Below, in pieces: positions 16,594 to 25,747 of a DNA stretch of 64,000 nt (position 1 is its first letter; each line of letters starts with the position of its first letter). Under the pieces are notes generated by a model. It saw only the letters and a list, made by a program, of their open reading frames with translations, searched no databases and was not told the DNA's origin. The position numbers and the translations under genes are program-made. The DNA is from Pseudomonas orientalis (GTDB lineage: Bacteria; Pseudomonadota; Gammaproteobacteria; Pseudomonadales; Pseudomonadaceae): NCBI RefSeq assembly GCF_002934065.1, contig NZ_CP018049.1, forward strand, positions 5,578,501-5,642,500, read 5' to 3'.

Positions 16594-17280
16594 ATGTCGA
16601 CGATAGCAGACAACATCGGCCTGGTTAGCCAGCGCATCCGCGCCGCCGCCGACGCCGTGCAGCGTGACGCAAGCGGCATCCACCTGCTGGCCGTGAGCAA
16701 GACCAAACCGGCGCAAGCGGTACGTGAAGCCTATGCCGCAGGGATGCATGATTTTGGTGAAAACTACCTGCAGGAAGCCCTGGGCAAACAGGCGCAATTA
16801 TCCGACCTGCCCTTGAGTTGGCACTTCATCGGCCCCATTCAATCGAACAAGACTCGCGCGATCGCCGAGAACTTCGCTTGGGTGCATTCCGTGGACCGCC
16901 TGAAAATCGCACAACGCCTGTCCGAACAACGCCCTGCCGACCTGCCTGCGCTGAATATCTGCATTCAGGTCAATGTCAGTGGCGAAGCCAGCAAGTCCGG
17001 CTGTACGCCCGCCGACCTGCCGGCCCTGGCCAACGCTATCAGCGCCCTGCCGCGCCTGAAGCTGCGGGGCTTGATGGCGATCCCCGAACCGACTGAAGAT
17101 CGCGCGGCGCAGGATGCGGCGTTCGCCGCGGTACGCGAGCTGCAAGGCAGCCTGGCCCTGCCGCTCGACACACTTTCCATGGGCATGAGCCACGACCTCG
17201 AGTCGGCCATCGCTCAAGGCGCCACCTGGGTGCGGATCGGTACCGCGCTGTTTGGTGCCCGCGACTACGGCCAGCCGTGA
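16594..17280 (+). CDS. yggS: YggS/PROSC family pyridoxal-phosphate homeostasis protein
   Basis: This is a PLP-binding TIM-barrel protein that buffers vitamin B6 and affects amino-acid pools; it has no known catalytic activity. The 228 residues include the PLP lysine in LLAVSKTKPA (about residue 36), FGENYLQEAL, WHFIGPIQSNK, VNVSGEASKSG and GMSHDLESAIAQGATWVRIG. It diverges from pilT with a 57-base gap and is followed 33 bases later by proC, the usual yggS-proC-yggT arrangement. Confidence 0.95.
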   Translation: MSTIADNIGLVSQRIRAAADAVQRDASGIHLLAVSKTKPAQAVREAYAAGMHDFGENYLQEALGKQAQLSDLPLSWHFIGPIQSNKTRAIAENFAWVHSVDRLKIAQRLSEQRPADLPALNICIQVNVSGEASKSGCTPADLPALANAISALPRLKLRGLMAIPEPTEDRAAQDAAFAAVRELQGSLALPLDTLSMGMSHDLESAIAQGATWVRIGTALFGARDYGQP

Positions 17281-17313
17281 AATGGCTGACGTTCATTTAG
17301 CTAAGGACCTGTC

Positions 17314-18132
17314 ATGAAAGACATGCGTATTGCCTTTATCGGCGCCGGTAACATGGCGGCCAGCCTGATCGGCGGCCTGCGGGCCAAGGGCCTGGACGCT
17401 GCGCAGATTCGCGCCAGCGACCCGGGCGCCGAGACCCGTGCCCGGGTCAGCGCCGAACACGGCATTGAAACCTTTGCCGACAACGCCGAGGCCATCGAAG
17501 GCGTCGATGTGATCCTGCTGGCGGTCAAGCCCCAGGCCATGAAAGCCGTGTGCGAAAGCCTGCGCCCGAGCCTACAGGCCCATCAACTGGTGGTGTCCAT
17601 CGCTGCCGGCATCACTTGCGCCAGCATGAACAACTGGCTCGGCGCCCAACCGATCGTTCGCTGCATGCCGAATACCCCGTCGTTGTTGCGCCAGGGCGTG
17701 AGCGGTTTGTACGCCACCGCCGAGGTCAGCGCCGCGCAGCGTGATCAAGCCCAGCAACTGTTATCCGCCGTGGGCATTGCCCTGTGGCTCGAACAGGAGC
17801 AGCAACTGGACGCGGTCACCGCCGTTTCCGGCAGTGGCCCGGCGTACTTCTTCCTGTTGATCGAAGCCATGACCGCCGCCGGGGTGAAACTGGGCCTGCC
17901 CGCCGACGTTGCCGAGCAACTGGCCGAGCAGACCGCCCTGGGCGCCGCGAAGATGGCGGTGTCCAGCGAGGTGGATGCGGCCGAGCTGCGCCGTCGCGTA
18001 ACGTCTCCGGGCGGCACCACGCAAGCCGCCATCGAATCGTTCCAGGCCGGGGGCTTTGAAGCCCTGGTGGAAAAAGCACTGGGTGCCGCGGCACATCGTT
18101 CAGCCGAGATGGCCGAACAACTGGGCAAATAG
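17314..18132 (+). CDS. proC: Pyrroline-5-carboxylate reductase
   Basis: ProC reduces 1-pyrroline-5-carboxylate to proline with NAD(P)H, the last step of proline synthesis. The 272 residues begin with the Rossmann nucleotide-binding loop IAFIGAGNMAASLIGGL. They contain VRCMPNTPSLLRQG, AVSGSGPAYFFLLIEAM and the C-terminal RRRVTSPGGTTQAAIE dimerisation motif. An AAGGA Shine-Dalgarno lies before the ATG. It lies in the yggS-proC-yggT run with short gaps. Confidence 0.97.
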   Translation: MKDMRIAFIGAGNMAASLIGGLRAKGLDAAQIRASDPGAETRARVSAEHGIETFADNAEAIEGVDVILLAVKPQAMKAVCESLRPSLQAHQLVVSIAAGITCASMNNWLGAQPIVRCMPNTPSLLRQGVSGLYATAEVSAAQRDQAQQLLSAVGIALWLEQEQQLDAVTAVSGSGPAYFFLLIEAMTAAGVKLGLPADVAEQLAEQTALGAAKMAVSSEVDAAELRRRVTSPGGTTQAAIESFQAGGFEALVEKALGAAAHRSAEMAEQLGK

Positions 18133-18157
18133 TCGTCCCTTACCAAGGTAATCAAAC

Positions 18158-18745
18158 ATGCTCGGAATCAATGACGCTGCCGTCTTCATCATCCAGACCC
18201 TGGGCAGCCTGTACCTGCTGATCGTGCTGATGCGCTTTATCCTGCAACTGGTGCGGGCGAACTTCTACAACCCGCTGTGCCAGTTCGTGGTCAAGGCCAC
18301 CCAACCCCTGCTCAAGCCGCTGCGCCGCGTGATCCCGAGCCTGTTCGGGCTGGACATGTCGTCGCTGGTACTGGCACTGCTGCTGCAGATCCTGCTGTTT
18401 GTGGTGATCCTGATGCTCAACGGCTACCAGGCCTTTACGGTGCTGCTGCTGCCATGGGCGCTGATCGGCATTTTCTCGCTGTTTTTGAAGATCATCTTCT
18501 GGTCGATGATCATCAGCGTGATCCTTTCCTGGGTCGCACCGGGCAGCCGCAGTCCGGGTGCCGAGTTGGTGTATCAGATCACCGAGCCCGTATTGGCACC
18601 ATTCCGTCGCCTGATCCCGAACCTGGGCGGGCTGGATATCTCGCCGATCTTCGCGTTTATCGCGATCCAGCTGATTCAGAGCTGGGTGATTCCGCGTCTG
18701 GCGTTCTATGCGTTCATGCCTAAAGAGCTGTTCGGCCTGATCTGA
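18158..18745 (+). CDS. yggT: YggT family integral membrane protein
   Basis: This 195-residue inner-membrane protein has two YGGT repeats. Each has two hydrophobic helices around a conserved Asn/Pro/Leu-x-Pro-Leu motif (NPLCQFVVKATQPLLKPLRR, then TEPVLAPFRRLIPNLGGLD). The family is linked loosely to osmotic stress and, in chloroplast relatives, to thylakoid organisation; the bacterial role is not settled. Its position after proC is the conserved proteobacterial context. Confidence 0.93.
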   Translation: MLGINDAAVFIIQTLGSLYLLIVLMRFILQLVRANFYNPLCQFVVKATQPLLKPLRRVIPSLFGLDMSSLVLALLLQILLFVVILMLNGYQAFTVLLLPWALIGIFSLFLKIIFWSMIISVILSWVAPGSRSPGAELVYQITEPVLAPFRRLIPNLGGLDISPIFAFIAIQLIQSWVIPRLAFYAFMPKELFGLI

Positions 18746-18759
18746 CACTACGCTGGAAA

Positions 18760-18850
18760 ATGTGGGAGGGGGCTTGCCCTCGATAGCAGTGGATCAGTCA
18801 GCTTATTTGTAGCTGACCCACCGCAATCGGGGGCAAGCCCCCTCCCACAT
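18760..18850. repeat. REP doublet (GGGGGC family, head-to-head)
   Basis: Inverted arms of the GTGGGAGGGGGCTTGCCC type surround a loop with GGATCAGTCAGC/GCTGACCCACC pairing. It lies in the 204-base gap between the co-directional yggT and metX genes. The left arm has one change (GCCCTCGA instead of GCCCCCGA). Confidence 0.92.
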
Positions 18851-18949
18851 TTTGCATCTGTGTATTGAATTGAATGCGCGCAGACCATTGCTTGCCGCTG
18901 GGTCCCCCGCTCTTTAGACTTACGCCTCATTTAAACGAGAGCAGGGTCG

Positions 18950-20092
18950 ATGCCAACTGCCTTCCCCCCCGATTCCGTTGGACTGGTGGTGCCCCAAGTG
19001 GCGCACTTCAGCGAACCGCTGGCCCTGGCCTGTGGCCGTTCGCTGCCAGCCTACGACCTGATCTACGAAACCTACGGCCAACTGAACGCCACGGCGAGCA
19101 ACGCCGTGCTGATCTGCCACGCCTTGTCCGGCCACCATCACGCCGCAGGCTTTCACAGCGTCGACGAGCGCAAACCCGGCTGGTGGGACAGCTGCATCGG
19201 CCCCGGCAAGCCCATCGACACAGACAAGTTCTTCGTGGTCAGCCTGAACAACCTCGGCGGCTGCAACGGGTCCACCGGCCCCAGCAGCCTCAACCCGGAA
19301 ACCGGCAAGCCCTTCGGCGCCGACTTTCCGGTACTGACCGTCGAAGACTGGGTGCACAGCCAGGCGCGCCTCGCCGACCGGCTGGGCATCGCCCAATGGG
19401 CCGCCGTGATCGGCGGCAGCCTGGGCGGCATGCAAGCCCTGCAATGGACCATCACCTACCCGGATCGCGTGCGCCACTGCCTGGCTATCGCCTCGGCCCC
19501 CAAGTTGTCGGCGCAGAACATTGCCTTCAACGAAGTGGCGCGCCAGGCCATCCTCACCGACCCCGAGTTCCACGGTGGTTCGTTCCAGGAAGCCGGCGTG
19601 ATCCCCAAGCGCGGCCTGATGCTGGCACGGATGGTCGGGCACATCACCTACCTGTCCGATGATTCCATGGGCGAAAAATTCGGCCGTGGGCTCAAGAGCG
19701 AAAAGCTCAACTACGACTTCCACAGCGTCGAGTTCCAGGTGGAAAGCTACCTGCGTTATCAGGGCGAGGAGTTTTCCGGGCGTTTCGACGCCAACACCTA
19801 CCTGCTGATGACCAAGGCGCTGGACTACTTCGACCCGGCCGCGAACCATGACGACGACCTGGCGAAAACCTTCGAGCACGCCACGGCCAAGTTCTGCGTG
19901 ATGTCATTCACCACCGACTGGCGCTTCTCGCCGGCGCGCTCCCGTGAGCTGGTGGACGCCCTGATGGCCGCCAAGAAAGACGTCTGCTACCTGGAGATCG
20001 ATGCGCCGCAGGGCCACGACGCCTTCCTGATTCCGATCCCCCGTTATCTGCAGGCGTTCAGCAATTACATGAACCGAATCGCGCTTATATGA
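18950..20092 (+). CDS. metX: Homoserine O-succinyltransferase (MetX-type, alpha/beta hydrolase fold)
   Basis: This enzyme acylates L-homoserine in methionine synthesis. In Pseudomonas this MetX-fold enzyme uses succinyl-CoA (MetXS). The 380 residues contain the nucleophile elbow GGSLGGMQALQW (Ser near residue 160), the oxyanion region ICHALSGHHHAAG, and a C-terminal Asp/His pair (TDWRFSPARSRELVDAL and GHDAFL). The ATG at 18950 follows AGCAGGGTCG. It is followed by metW, its usual partner. Succinyl versus acetyl specificity cannot be proven from sequence by eye. Confidence 0.94.
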   Translation: MPTAFPPDSVGLVVPQVAHFSEPLALACGRSLPAYDLIYETYGQLNATASNAVLICHALSGHHHAAGFHSVDERKPGWWDSCIGPGKPIDTDKFFVVSLNNLGGCNGSTGPSSLNPETGKPFGADFPVLTVEDWVHSQARLADRLGIAQWAAVIGGSLGGMQALQWTITYPDRVRHCLAIASAPKLSAQNIAFNEVARQAILTDPEFHGGSFQEAGVIPKRGLMLARMVGHITYLSDDSMGEKFGRGLKSEKLNYDFHSVEFQVESYLRYQGEEFSGRFDANTYLLMTKALDYFDPAANHDDDLAKTFEHATAKFCVMSFTTDWRFSPARSRELVDALMAAKKDVCYLEIDAPQGHDAFLIPIPRYLQAFSNYMNRIALI

Positions 20093-20117
20093 ATTGCTTA
20101 CGCTTTGGGAGAACGCC

Positions 20118-20738
20118 ATGAGAGCCGACCTGGAAATCATCCAAGACTGGATCCCCGCCGGCAGCCGCGTGCTCGACCTGGGCTGCGGTGATGGCGAGCT
20201 GCTGAGCTGGCTGCGCGACAACAAGCAAGTCACCGGCTACGGCCTGGAAAACGACCCGGACAACATCGCCCAATGCGTGGCCAAGGGCATCAACGTGATC
20301 GAGCAGGACCTGGACAAGGGCCTGGGCAACTTTGCCAGCAACAGCTTCGACATCGTGGTGATGACCCAGGCCCTGCAAGCGGTGCACTACCCGGACCGTA
20401 TCCTCGATGAAATGCTGCGGGTCGGCCGCCAGTGCATCATCACCTTCCCCAACTTCGGTCACTGGCGCTGCCGCTGGTACCTGGCCACCAAGGGCCGCAT
20501 GCCGGTGTCGGACTTCCTGCCGTACACCTGGTACAACACGCCGAACATCCACTTTTGCACCTTCGAAGACTTCGAAGCCCTGTGTGGCGAGCGTGAAGCC
20601 AAGGTCATCAACCGCCTTGCCGTCGATCAACAGCACCGCCACGGCTGGGCGAGTAAGCTATGGCCCAACCTGTTGGGCGAAATTGGTATCTACCGGGTCA
20701 GCAGTCCTGGCCTGACCGACCACAAAATTGCCGTCTAA
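20118..20738 (+). CDS. metW: MetW, methyltransferase-fold partner of MetX
   Basis: MetW is a class I SAM-fold protein of 206 residues. It is always encoded beside the proteobacterial MetX and is needed for full homoserine acyltransferase activity in some species. It shows the motif I region VLDLGCGDGELLSWL, DIVVMTQALQAVHYP, and the family-typical FPNFGHWRCRWYLATKGRMP and YNTPNIHFCTFEDFEALC. The ATG at 20118 has GGGAGAA upstream; the frame extends eight codons further with a weaker start. Confidence 0.95.
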   Translation: MRADLEIIQDWIPAGSRVLDLGCGDGELLSWLRDNKQVTGYGLENDPDNIAQCVAKGINVIEQDLDKGLGNFASNSFDIVVMTQALQAVHYPDRILDEMLRVGRQCIITFPNFGHWRCRWYLATKGRMPVSDFLPYTWYNTPNIHFCTFEDFEALCGEREAKVINRLAVDQQHRHGWASKLWPNLLGEIGIYRVSSPGLTDHKIAV

Positions 20739-20759
20739 TCATTATCAAGAGGGACGCTC

Positions 20760-21194
20760 ATGAATCGTCTGGCTGTTTTTCTACTGACCGCCTGCCTGGG
20801 CGCCAACGCCATGGCTGCGGACGCTATCGACGCTAACCGCAAAAAAGACTTCGGCGATATCACCGTTCATTACAACACCTTCACCTCCAGCTTCCTGCCA
20901 CCCGAGACCGCCCAGAACGTCGGCATCGTGCGCAGCAAGGAAAAGGGCTTGATCAATGTGACCGTGATCAAGGGCGTCACCCCGGTCGCAGCCCAGGTAA
21001 CCGGTACCATCAAGGACCTGGGCGGCAAGAGCGAAATCCTCACCTTCAAGCAAATCGAAGAGAAAGGCGGCATCAGCTACCTCGCGCCCTACTCGGTGAC
21101 GCAACGGGAATACAAGACGTTCACCATCAACGTTGAAACCGGTGGCAAGGCCCATGGTTTCCAATTCAACCAAGAACTGTTCCCGGCCGAATGA
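20760..21194 (+). CDS. DUF4426 periplasmic protein
   Basis: This is a secreted protein of unknown function, 144 residues, with a clear signal peptide (NRLAVFLLTACLGANAMAAD). The mature part is a beta-rich domain with FGDITVHYNTFTSSFLPPE and GKAHGFQFNQELFP, typical of DUF4426 proteins found between metW and rdgB in pseudomonads. It overlaps rdgB (TGA inside ATGATG), so the two are likely translated together. No catalytic motif is visible. Confidence 0.88.
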   Translation: MNRLAVFLLTACLGANAMAADAIDANRKKDFGDITVHYNTFTSSFLPPETAQNVGIVRSKEKGLINVTVIKGVTPVAAQVTGTIKDLGGKSEILTFKQIEEKGGISYLAPYSVTQREYKTFTINVETGGKAHGFQFNQELFPAE

Positions 21195-21787
21195 TGAACC
21201 TTACCCAACTCGTACTGGCCAGCCACAACGCCGGCAAACTCAAGGAACTGCAGGCCATGCTCGGTGAGTCCGTGCAACTGCGCTCCATTGGCGAGTTCAG
21301 CCAGGTAGAGCCGGAGGAAACCGGCCTGTCGTTCGTCGAGAACGCCATCCTCAAGGCACGCAACGCTGCACGGATCTCCGGCCTGCCGGCTTTGGCGGAT
21401 GATTCGGGCCTGGCGGTGGATTTCCTCGGCGGCGCGCCGGGCATCTATTCGGCACGCTACGCCGATGGCAAGGGCGACGCGGCTAACAACGCCAAGCTGC
21501 TCGACGCCCTCAAGGACGTGCCCGATGCCGACCGTGGCGCGCAGTTCGTCTGCGTGCTGGCGCTGGTGCGGCACGCCGATGACCCGCTGCCGATCCTGTG
21601 CGAAGGCTTGTGGCACGGTCGCATTCTGCATGCGGCCAGCGGTGAGCATGGCTTTGGCTATGACCCGCTGTTCTGGGTACCGGAGCGCAACGTCTCCAGC
21701 GCCGAACTGAGCCCGGCCGACAAGAACCAGATCAGCCACCGCGCCCGCGCCATGGCGTTGCTGCGCCAGCGCCTGGGCCTGAAATGA
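21191..21787 (+). CDS. rdgB: RdgB/HAM1 family dITP/XTP pyrophosphatase
   Basis: RdgB hydrolyses non-canonical purine triphosphates (dITP, XTP) to monophosphates, cleaning the nucleotide pool. The 198 residues include the substrate loop LVLASHNAGKLKELQ, EETGLSFVENAILKARNAA, the catalytic ALADDSGLAVDFLGGAPGIY and the C-terminal GFGYDPLFWVP and SHRARAM. The start may be either ATG of the ATGATG at 21191. The stop overlaps hemW (ATGA). Confidence 0.96.
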   Translation: MMNLTQLVLASHNAGKLKELQAMLGESVQLRSIGEFSQVEPEETGLSFVENAILKARNAARISGLPALADDSGLAVDFLGGAPGIYSARYADGKGDAANNAKLLDALKDVPDADRGAQFVCVLALVRHADDPLPILCEGLWHGRILHAASGEHGFGYDPLFWVPERNVSSAELSPADKNQISHRARAMALLRQRLGLK

Positions 21788-22986
21788 CCCAGAACACCTC
21801 TGCGCAGCCGCTGATCCACGGTGGCGCGCAAACACCCCGGGCGGCTCTGCCGGTGCTGCCGCCCCTGGCGCTGTACATCCACATTCCGTGGTGCGTGCGC
21901 AAATGCCCGTATTGCGACTTCAACTCCCATACCGCAAGTAACGTGCTGCCGGAAGAAGAGTACGTGGACGCCTTGCTGGCGGACCTGGACCAGGACCTGC
22001 ACGCCGTTTACGGCAGAGCGCTGAGTTCGATCTTCTTTGGCGGCGGCACCCCCAGCCTGTTCAGCGTTGCAGCCTTGGGGCGGCTGCTCGAAGGCGTGCA
22101 AGCGCGCATACCGTTTGCCGGCGATATCGAAATCACCCTGGAAGCCAACCCGGGCACCTTTGAGCAAGAGAAGTTCGTCGCTTATCGCAAGCTGGGGATC
22201 AATCGCCTGTCCATCGGCATCCAGAGCTTCCAGCAGGAAAAACTCGAGGCGCTGGGTCGCATTCATAATGGCGACGAAGCCGTACGTGCAGCGGATATGG
22301 CACGCCAGGCCGGGTTCGATAACTTCAACCTGGACCTGATGCACGGCTTGCCCAACCAATCCCTGGACGATGCGTTGAGCGACCTGCGCCAGGCCATTGC
22401 GCTCAAGCCGACGCACCTGTCCTGGTACCAGCTGACCCTAGAACCCAATACCGTCTTCTGGAACCAGCCGCCCGCGCTGCCCGAAGACGATACGCTGTGG
22501 GATATCCAGGAAGCCGGCCAGGCGCTGCTCGCCGAGCACGGTTACGCGCAATATGAGGTGTCGGCCTACGCCCAACCGGGGCGGCCGGCGCGGCATAACC
22601 TCAATTACTGGAGCTTTGGCGATTTCATCGGTATCGGCGCCGGTGCCCATGGCAAGCTCAGCCACCCCGACGGGCGCATCGTGCGCACCTGGAAAACCCG
22701 CGCACCGAAGGACTACCTCAACCCGGCCAAAAGCTTCCAGGCCGGGGCGAAAGAGCTGACCAACGAAGAGCTGCCGTTCGAATTCCTGATGAACGCCCTG
22801 CGCCTCACCGAAGGGGTCGATGCCAGGCTCTATGCCGAGCGCACCGGCCTTGAGCTGGCGAGCCTCGACGAAGGCCGCCGCGAGGCAGAACAAAGTGGCT
22901 TAATGCGGGTCGAACCGTCACGCCTGGCGGCGACCGACCGCGGGCAACTCTTTCTCAATGACCTGTTGCAGACGTTTTTGAGCTGA
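21784..22986 (+). CDS. hemW: HemW, radical-SAM heme chaperone
   Basis: HemW is related to oxygen-independent coproporphyrinogen oxidase (HemN) but acts as a heme-binding insertase rather than an oxidase. The 400-residue protein has the radical-SAM cluster CVRKCPYCDF (about residues 39-48), FFGGGTPSLFS, NRLSIGIQSFQ and the HemW-type C-terminal half (HNLNYWSFGDFIGIGAGAHG). It overlaps rdgB by four bases and ends the metX-to-hemW run. Confidence 0.93.
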   Translation: MTQNTSAQPLIHGGAQTPRAALPVLPPLALYIHIPWCVRKCPYCDFNSHTASNVLPEEEYVDALLADLDQDLHAVYGRALSSIFFGGGTPSLFSVAALGRLLEGVQARIPFAGDIEITLEANPGTFEQEKFVAYRKLGINRLSIGIQSFQQEKLEALGRIHNGDEAVRAADMARQAGFDNFNLDLMHGLPNQSLDDALSDLRQAIALKPTHLSWYQLTLEPNTVFWNQPPALPEDDTLWDIQEAGQALLAEHGYAQYEVSAYAQPGRPARHNLNYWSFGDFIGIGAGAHGKLSHPDGRIVRTWKTRAPKDYLNPAKSFQAGAKELTNEELPFEFLMNALRLTEGVDARLYAERTGLELASLDEGRREAEQSGLMRVEPSRLAATDRGQLFLNDLLQTFLS

Positions 22987-23005
22987 CGCTTTTTAAGGAA
23001 ATCAA

Positions 23006-23329
23006 ATGGATCTGGTACTCGACCTGCTCGCCACCGTGTCCCGCTGGAGCCGTAGCAACCTGTCGGAAATCTCCCTGGCCCTGGTCGGCTGTCTGCTGGT
23101 GCTGTTCGGCGCCGATATCAAGGGCTGGGTCGAAGCTCGCCTGGGCAGCATCGCCGGTGCGTTGCGCGTGCCGTTGATGGCCCTGCTGTGCATGATCGGC
23201 AGCGGCGCGGCGCTGATCTATGCCACACCGTGGATTGTGCGGGGTCTGAGCCAGTTCAATAACTACAGCCTGGCGCCGGTGTTGGTGGTGGTGCTGGTGT
23301 TGATTGGCGTAGTCGCCGACCGCCGCTGA
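23006..23329 (+). CDS. DUF3392 family small membrane protein
   Basis: This 107-residue protein has about three membrane segments (SLALVGCLLVLFGADI, LMALLCMIGSGAALIYA and LAPVLVVVLVLIGVVAD). It resembles the DUF3392 family, which commonly follows hemW in pseudomonads. The function is unknown. An AAGGA Shine-Dalgarno lies upstream of the ATG. Confidence 0.82.
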   Translation: MDLVLDLLATVSRWSRSNLSEISLALVGCLLVLFGADIKGWVEARLGSIAGALRVPLMALLCMIGSGAALIYATPWIVRGLSQFNNYSLAPVLVVVLVLIGVVADRR

Positions 23330-23351
23330 CCTCAGCCCAACACAGATACCA

Positions 23352-23442
23352 ATGTGGGAGGGGGCTTGCCCCCGATTGCAGTGGATCAGTCACCAAATCT
23401 TTGGCTGATACACCGCTATCGGGGGCAAGCCCCCTCCCACAT
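23352..23442. repeat. REP doublet (GGGGGC family, head-to-head)
   Basis: Inverted GTGGGAGGGGGCTTGCCCCC arms with a loop pairing GGATCAGTC with GGCTGATACACC. It lies between the convergent ends of the DUF3392 gene and trmB. Confidence 0.93.
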
Positions 23443-23473
23443 TTTTACTGCATTTCAAATTCGGAAGCGGGTT

Positions 23474-24199
23474 TCAGGCCAGCTTCTCGAACTTCAAGTC
23501 CCACACCCCATGCCCCAATCGCTCGCCACGGCGTTCGAACTTGGTGATCGGGCGCTCCGCAGGGCGCGGTACGCATTTGCCGTCTTCGGCCAGGTTGCGG
23601 TAGCCGGGGGCGACGTTCATCACTTCCAGCATGTAGTCGGCATAGGGTTCCCAGTCGGTGGCCATGTGCAGGATGCCGCCCACTTTCAGCTTGCTGCGCA
23701 CCAGTTCCGCGAAGGAAGCCTGGACGATGCGACGCTTGTGGTGACGGGCCTTGTGCCAGGGGTCGGGGAAGAACAGCATCAGGCGGTCGAGGCTGTTGTC
23801 GGCGATGCAGCGGTTGAGCACTTCAATCGCGTCGCAATCGTAGACGCGCAGATTGGTCAGGCCCTGGGTCAGCACGCCGTTAAGCAACGCACCGACGCCT
23901 GGGCGGTGCACTTCCACACCGATGAAATCCTGATCCGGCGCGGCCGCCGCCATTTCCAGCAGGGAGTGCCCCATGCCAAAGCCGATTTCCAGGGAGCGCG
24001 GGGCCGAACGGCCGAATACCTGGTCGTAATCCACCGGCGCGTCGGCCAGCGGCAATACGAACAGCGGCGTGCCTTGCTCCAGGCCCTTTTGCTGGCCTTC
24101 GGTCATGCGGCCGGCGCGCATCACGAAGCTCTTGATGCGGCGGTGCTTGGACTCGTCGCCTGCTTCCAGGGTGTTCGGCGTTTCGTTTGATTCAGTCAT
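23474..24199 (-). CDS. trmB: tRNA (guanine-N7-)-methyltransferase
   Basis: TrmB makes m7G46 in tRNA using SAM. The 241 residues contain the SAM loop SLEIGFGMGHSLLEMA, FIGVEVHRPGVGALL, the family signature LMLFFPDPWHKARHHKRR and the C-terminal TKFERRGERLGHGVWDL. The ATG at 24199 is used; a TTG directly before it is in frame. It follows thiG with a nine-base gap on the same strand, as in other pseudomonads. Confidence 0.96.
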   Translation of the reverse strand: MTESNETPNTLEAGDESKHRRIKSFVMRAGRMTEGQQKGLEQGTPLFVLPLADAPVDYDQVFGRSAPRSLEIGFGMGHSLLEMAAAAPDQDFIGVEVHRPGVGALLNGVLTQGLTNLRVYDCDAIEVLNRCIADNSLDRLMLFFPDPWHKARHHKRRIVQASFAELVRSKLKVGGILHMATDWEPYADYMLEVMNVAPGYRNLAEDGKCVPRPAERPITKFERRGERLGHGVWDLKFEKLA

Positions 24200-24208
24200 C
24201 AATAGCTC

Positions 24209-25003
24209 TTACTTGATCAGACCATCCAGCGGCGAAGAGGCGCTGGCATAGAGTTTTTTCGGCATGCGCCCGGCGAGATAGGCCAGGCGGCCCGCGACGA
24301 TTGCATGGTGCATGGCCTGGGCCATCATGATCGGTTGCTGGGCATGGGCGATGGCCGAGTTCATCAGCACCGCGTCGCAGCCCAGTTCCATGGCGATGGT
24401 GGCGTCGGAGGCCGTGCCCACGCCCGCGTCCACCAGCACCGGGATCCTGGCTTCTTCAAGGATGATCTGCAGGTTGTACGGATTGCAGATACCCAGGCCG
24501 GAGCCGATCAGCCCGGCCAGCGGCATCACCGCGATACAGCCGATTTCCGCCAGCTGGCGCGCGATGATCGGGTCATCGCTGGTGTAGACCATCACGTCAA
24601 AGCCTTCCTTGACCAGAGTCTCGGCAGCCTTGAGGGTTTCGATCACATTCGGGAACAGGGTTTTCTGGTCGGCCAGCACTTCCAGCTTCACCAGGTTGTG
24701 ACCGTCGAGCAGCTCGCGGGCCAGGCGGCAGGTGCGCACGGCCTCGATGGCGTCATAGCACCCGGCGGTGTTCGGCAAAAAGGTGTAACGGTCCGGCGAC
24801 AGGACTTCAAGCAGGTTCGGCTCGCCCGCGATTTGGCCGAGGTTGGTACGGCGCACGGCGAAGGTAACGATTTCGGCGCCCGAGGCTTCGATGGCCAGAC
24901 GGGTTTCTTCCATGTCGCGGTACTTGCCGGTGCCAACCAGCAGACGGGACTGGTAGGTACGACCGGCCAGGACAAAGGGCTTGTCGCTACGAACGATGCT
25001 CAT
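24209..25003 (-). CDS. thiG: Thiazole synthase
   Basis: ThiG builds the thiazole phosphate of thiamine from deoxyxylulose phosphate, dehydroglycine and ThiS thiocarboxylate. The TIM-barrel protein of 264 residues has SRLLVGTGKY, the Schiff-base lysine region NLVKLEVLAD, AVMPLAGLIGSGLGI, PVLVDAGVGTASDA and AVLMNSAIAHA. It lies 54 bases after thiS and just before trmB. The other thi genes are not in the window. Confidence 0.97.
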   Translation of the reverse strand: MSIVRSDKPFVLAGRTYQSRLLVGTGKYRDMEETRLAIEASGAEIVTFAVRRTNLGQIAGEPNLLEVLSPDRYTFLPNTAGCYDAIEAVRTCRLARELLDGHNLVKLEVLADQKTLFPNVIETLKAAETLVKEGFDVMVYTSDDPIIARQLAEIGCIAVMPLAGLIGSGLGICNPYNLQIILEEARIPVLVDAGVGTASDATIAMELGCDAVLMNSAIAHAQQPIMMAQAMHHAIVAGRLAYLAGRMPKKLYASASSPLDGLIK

Positions 25004-25057
25004 GGGAAATCCTCGTAATGGGGTGAGGTTCTGCAGAATGCGTTACCGCCGGCGCGA

Positions 25058-25258
25058 CTAGCCGCCGCCGATGGCGTGGACCACTTCGACCTGGTCACCC
25101 TCGCTGAGCGCGGTGCCTGCGTGCTGGCTGCGCGGGACGATATCCAGGTTGAGCTCCACTGCGACACGACGCCCGGTCAAATCCAGGCGGGTCAGCAGGG
25201 CCGCAACGGTTTCACCGTCGGGCAGTTCAAGGGGTTCGCCGTTCAACTGAATGCGCAT
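25058..25258 (-). CDS. thiS: ThiS, sulfur carrier protein for thiazole synthesis
   Basis: ThiS is a ubiquitin-fold protein of 66 residues ending in the Gly-Gly that is adenylated and thiocarboxylated (VEVVHAIGGG). The start at 25258 (MRIQLNGEPLEL) gives the normal length; starts five codons or more upstream are in frame but do not fit the fold. The Shine-Dalgarno is weak. It is co-directional with thiG. Confidence 0.93.
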   Translation of the reverse strand: MRIQLNGEPLELPDGETVAALLTRLDLTGRRVAVELNLDIVPRSQHAGTALSEGDQVEVVHAIGGG

Positions 25259-25337
25259 GCCACGGGCCGCCATCGTTTTTAGGGGCCGGCATTCTAACGC
25301 GATTGGCACCTGAAGGTCAGCTCCAGGCGTCAAGCGG

Positions 25338-25712
25338 TCAAACCTGCAAGCGCCACGCCGTCAAGCCCAGGAAGAACCAGCCGAGCAGGAAGGCCAGGCC
25401 GCCAAATGGGGTGATGATGCCCAGTTTGCTGATGCCGGTCGTGGTCAACACATACAGGCTGCCGGAGAACAGCAAAATTCCGACGACAAACGAAATGCCC
25501 GCCCAGGTGACCAGTCGCCCGGGAATATGCGCGGCCAGCAGGGCCACCCCAAACAAGGCCAGGGCGTGCACCAGTTGATAGGTCACGCCGGTGTGGAAGA
25601 TCGCCAGGTAATCGGCGCTCAGGCGGTTCTTCAGGCCGTGGGCGGCGAAGGCGCCCAGGGCGACACCGGTGAAACCGAAAAAAGCGGCCAGCATCAGAAA
25701 GCTACGCAGCAT
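25338..25712 (-). CDS. DUF423 small integral membrane protein
   Basis: This 124-residue protein has four hydrophobic segments and the DUF423 signature GAFAAHGLKNRLSADYLAIF near the N-terminus, with LFSGSLYVL and ITPFGGLAFLLGW later. The function is unknown. It diverges from mtgA across 74 bases and lies upstream of thiS on the same strand. Confidence 0.9.
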   Translation of the reverse strand: MLRSFLMLAAFFGFTGVALGAFAAHGLKNRLSADYLAIFHTGVTYQLVHALALFGVALLAAHIPGRLVTWAGISFVVGILLFSGSLYVLTTTGISKLGIITPFGGLAFLLGWFFLGLTAWRLQV

Positions 25713-25747
25713 GAGGAACTCCAGTCAGACTCATCGGGCAGGGTCTG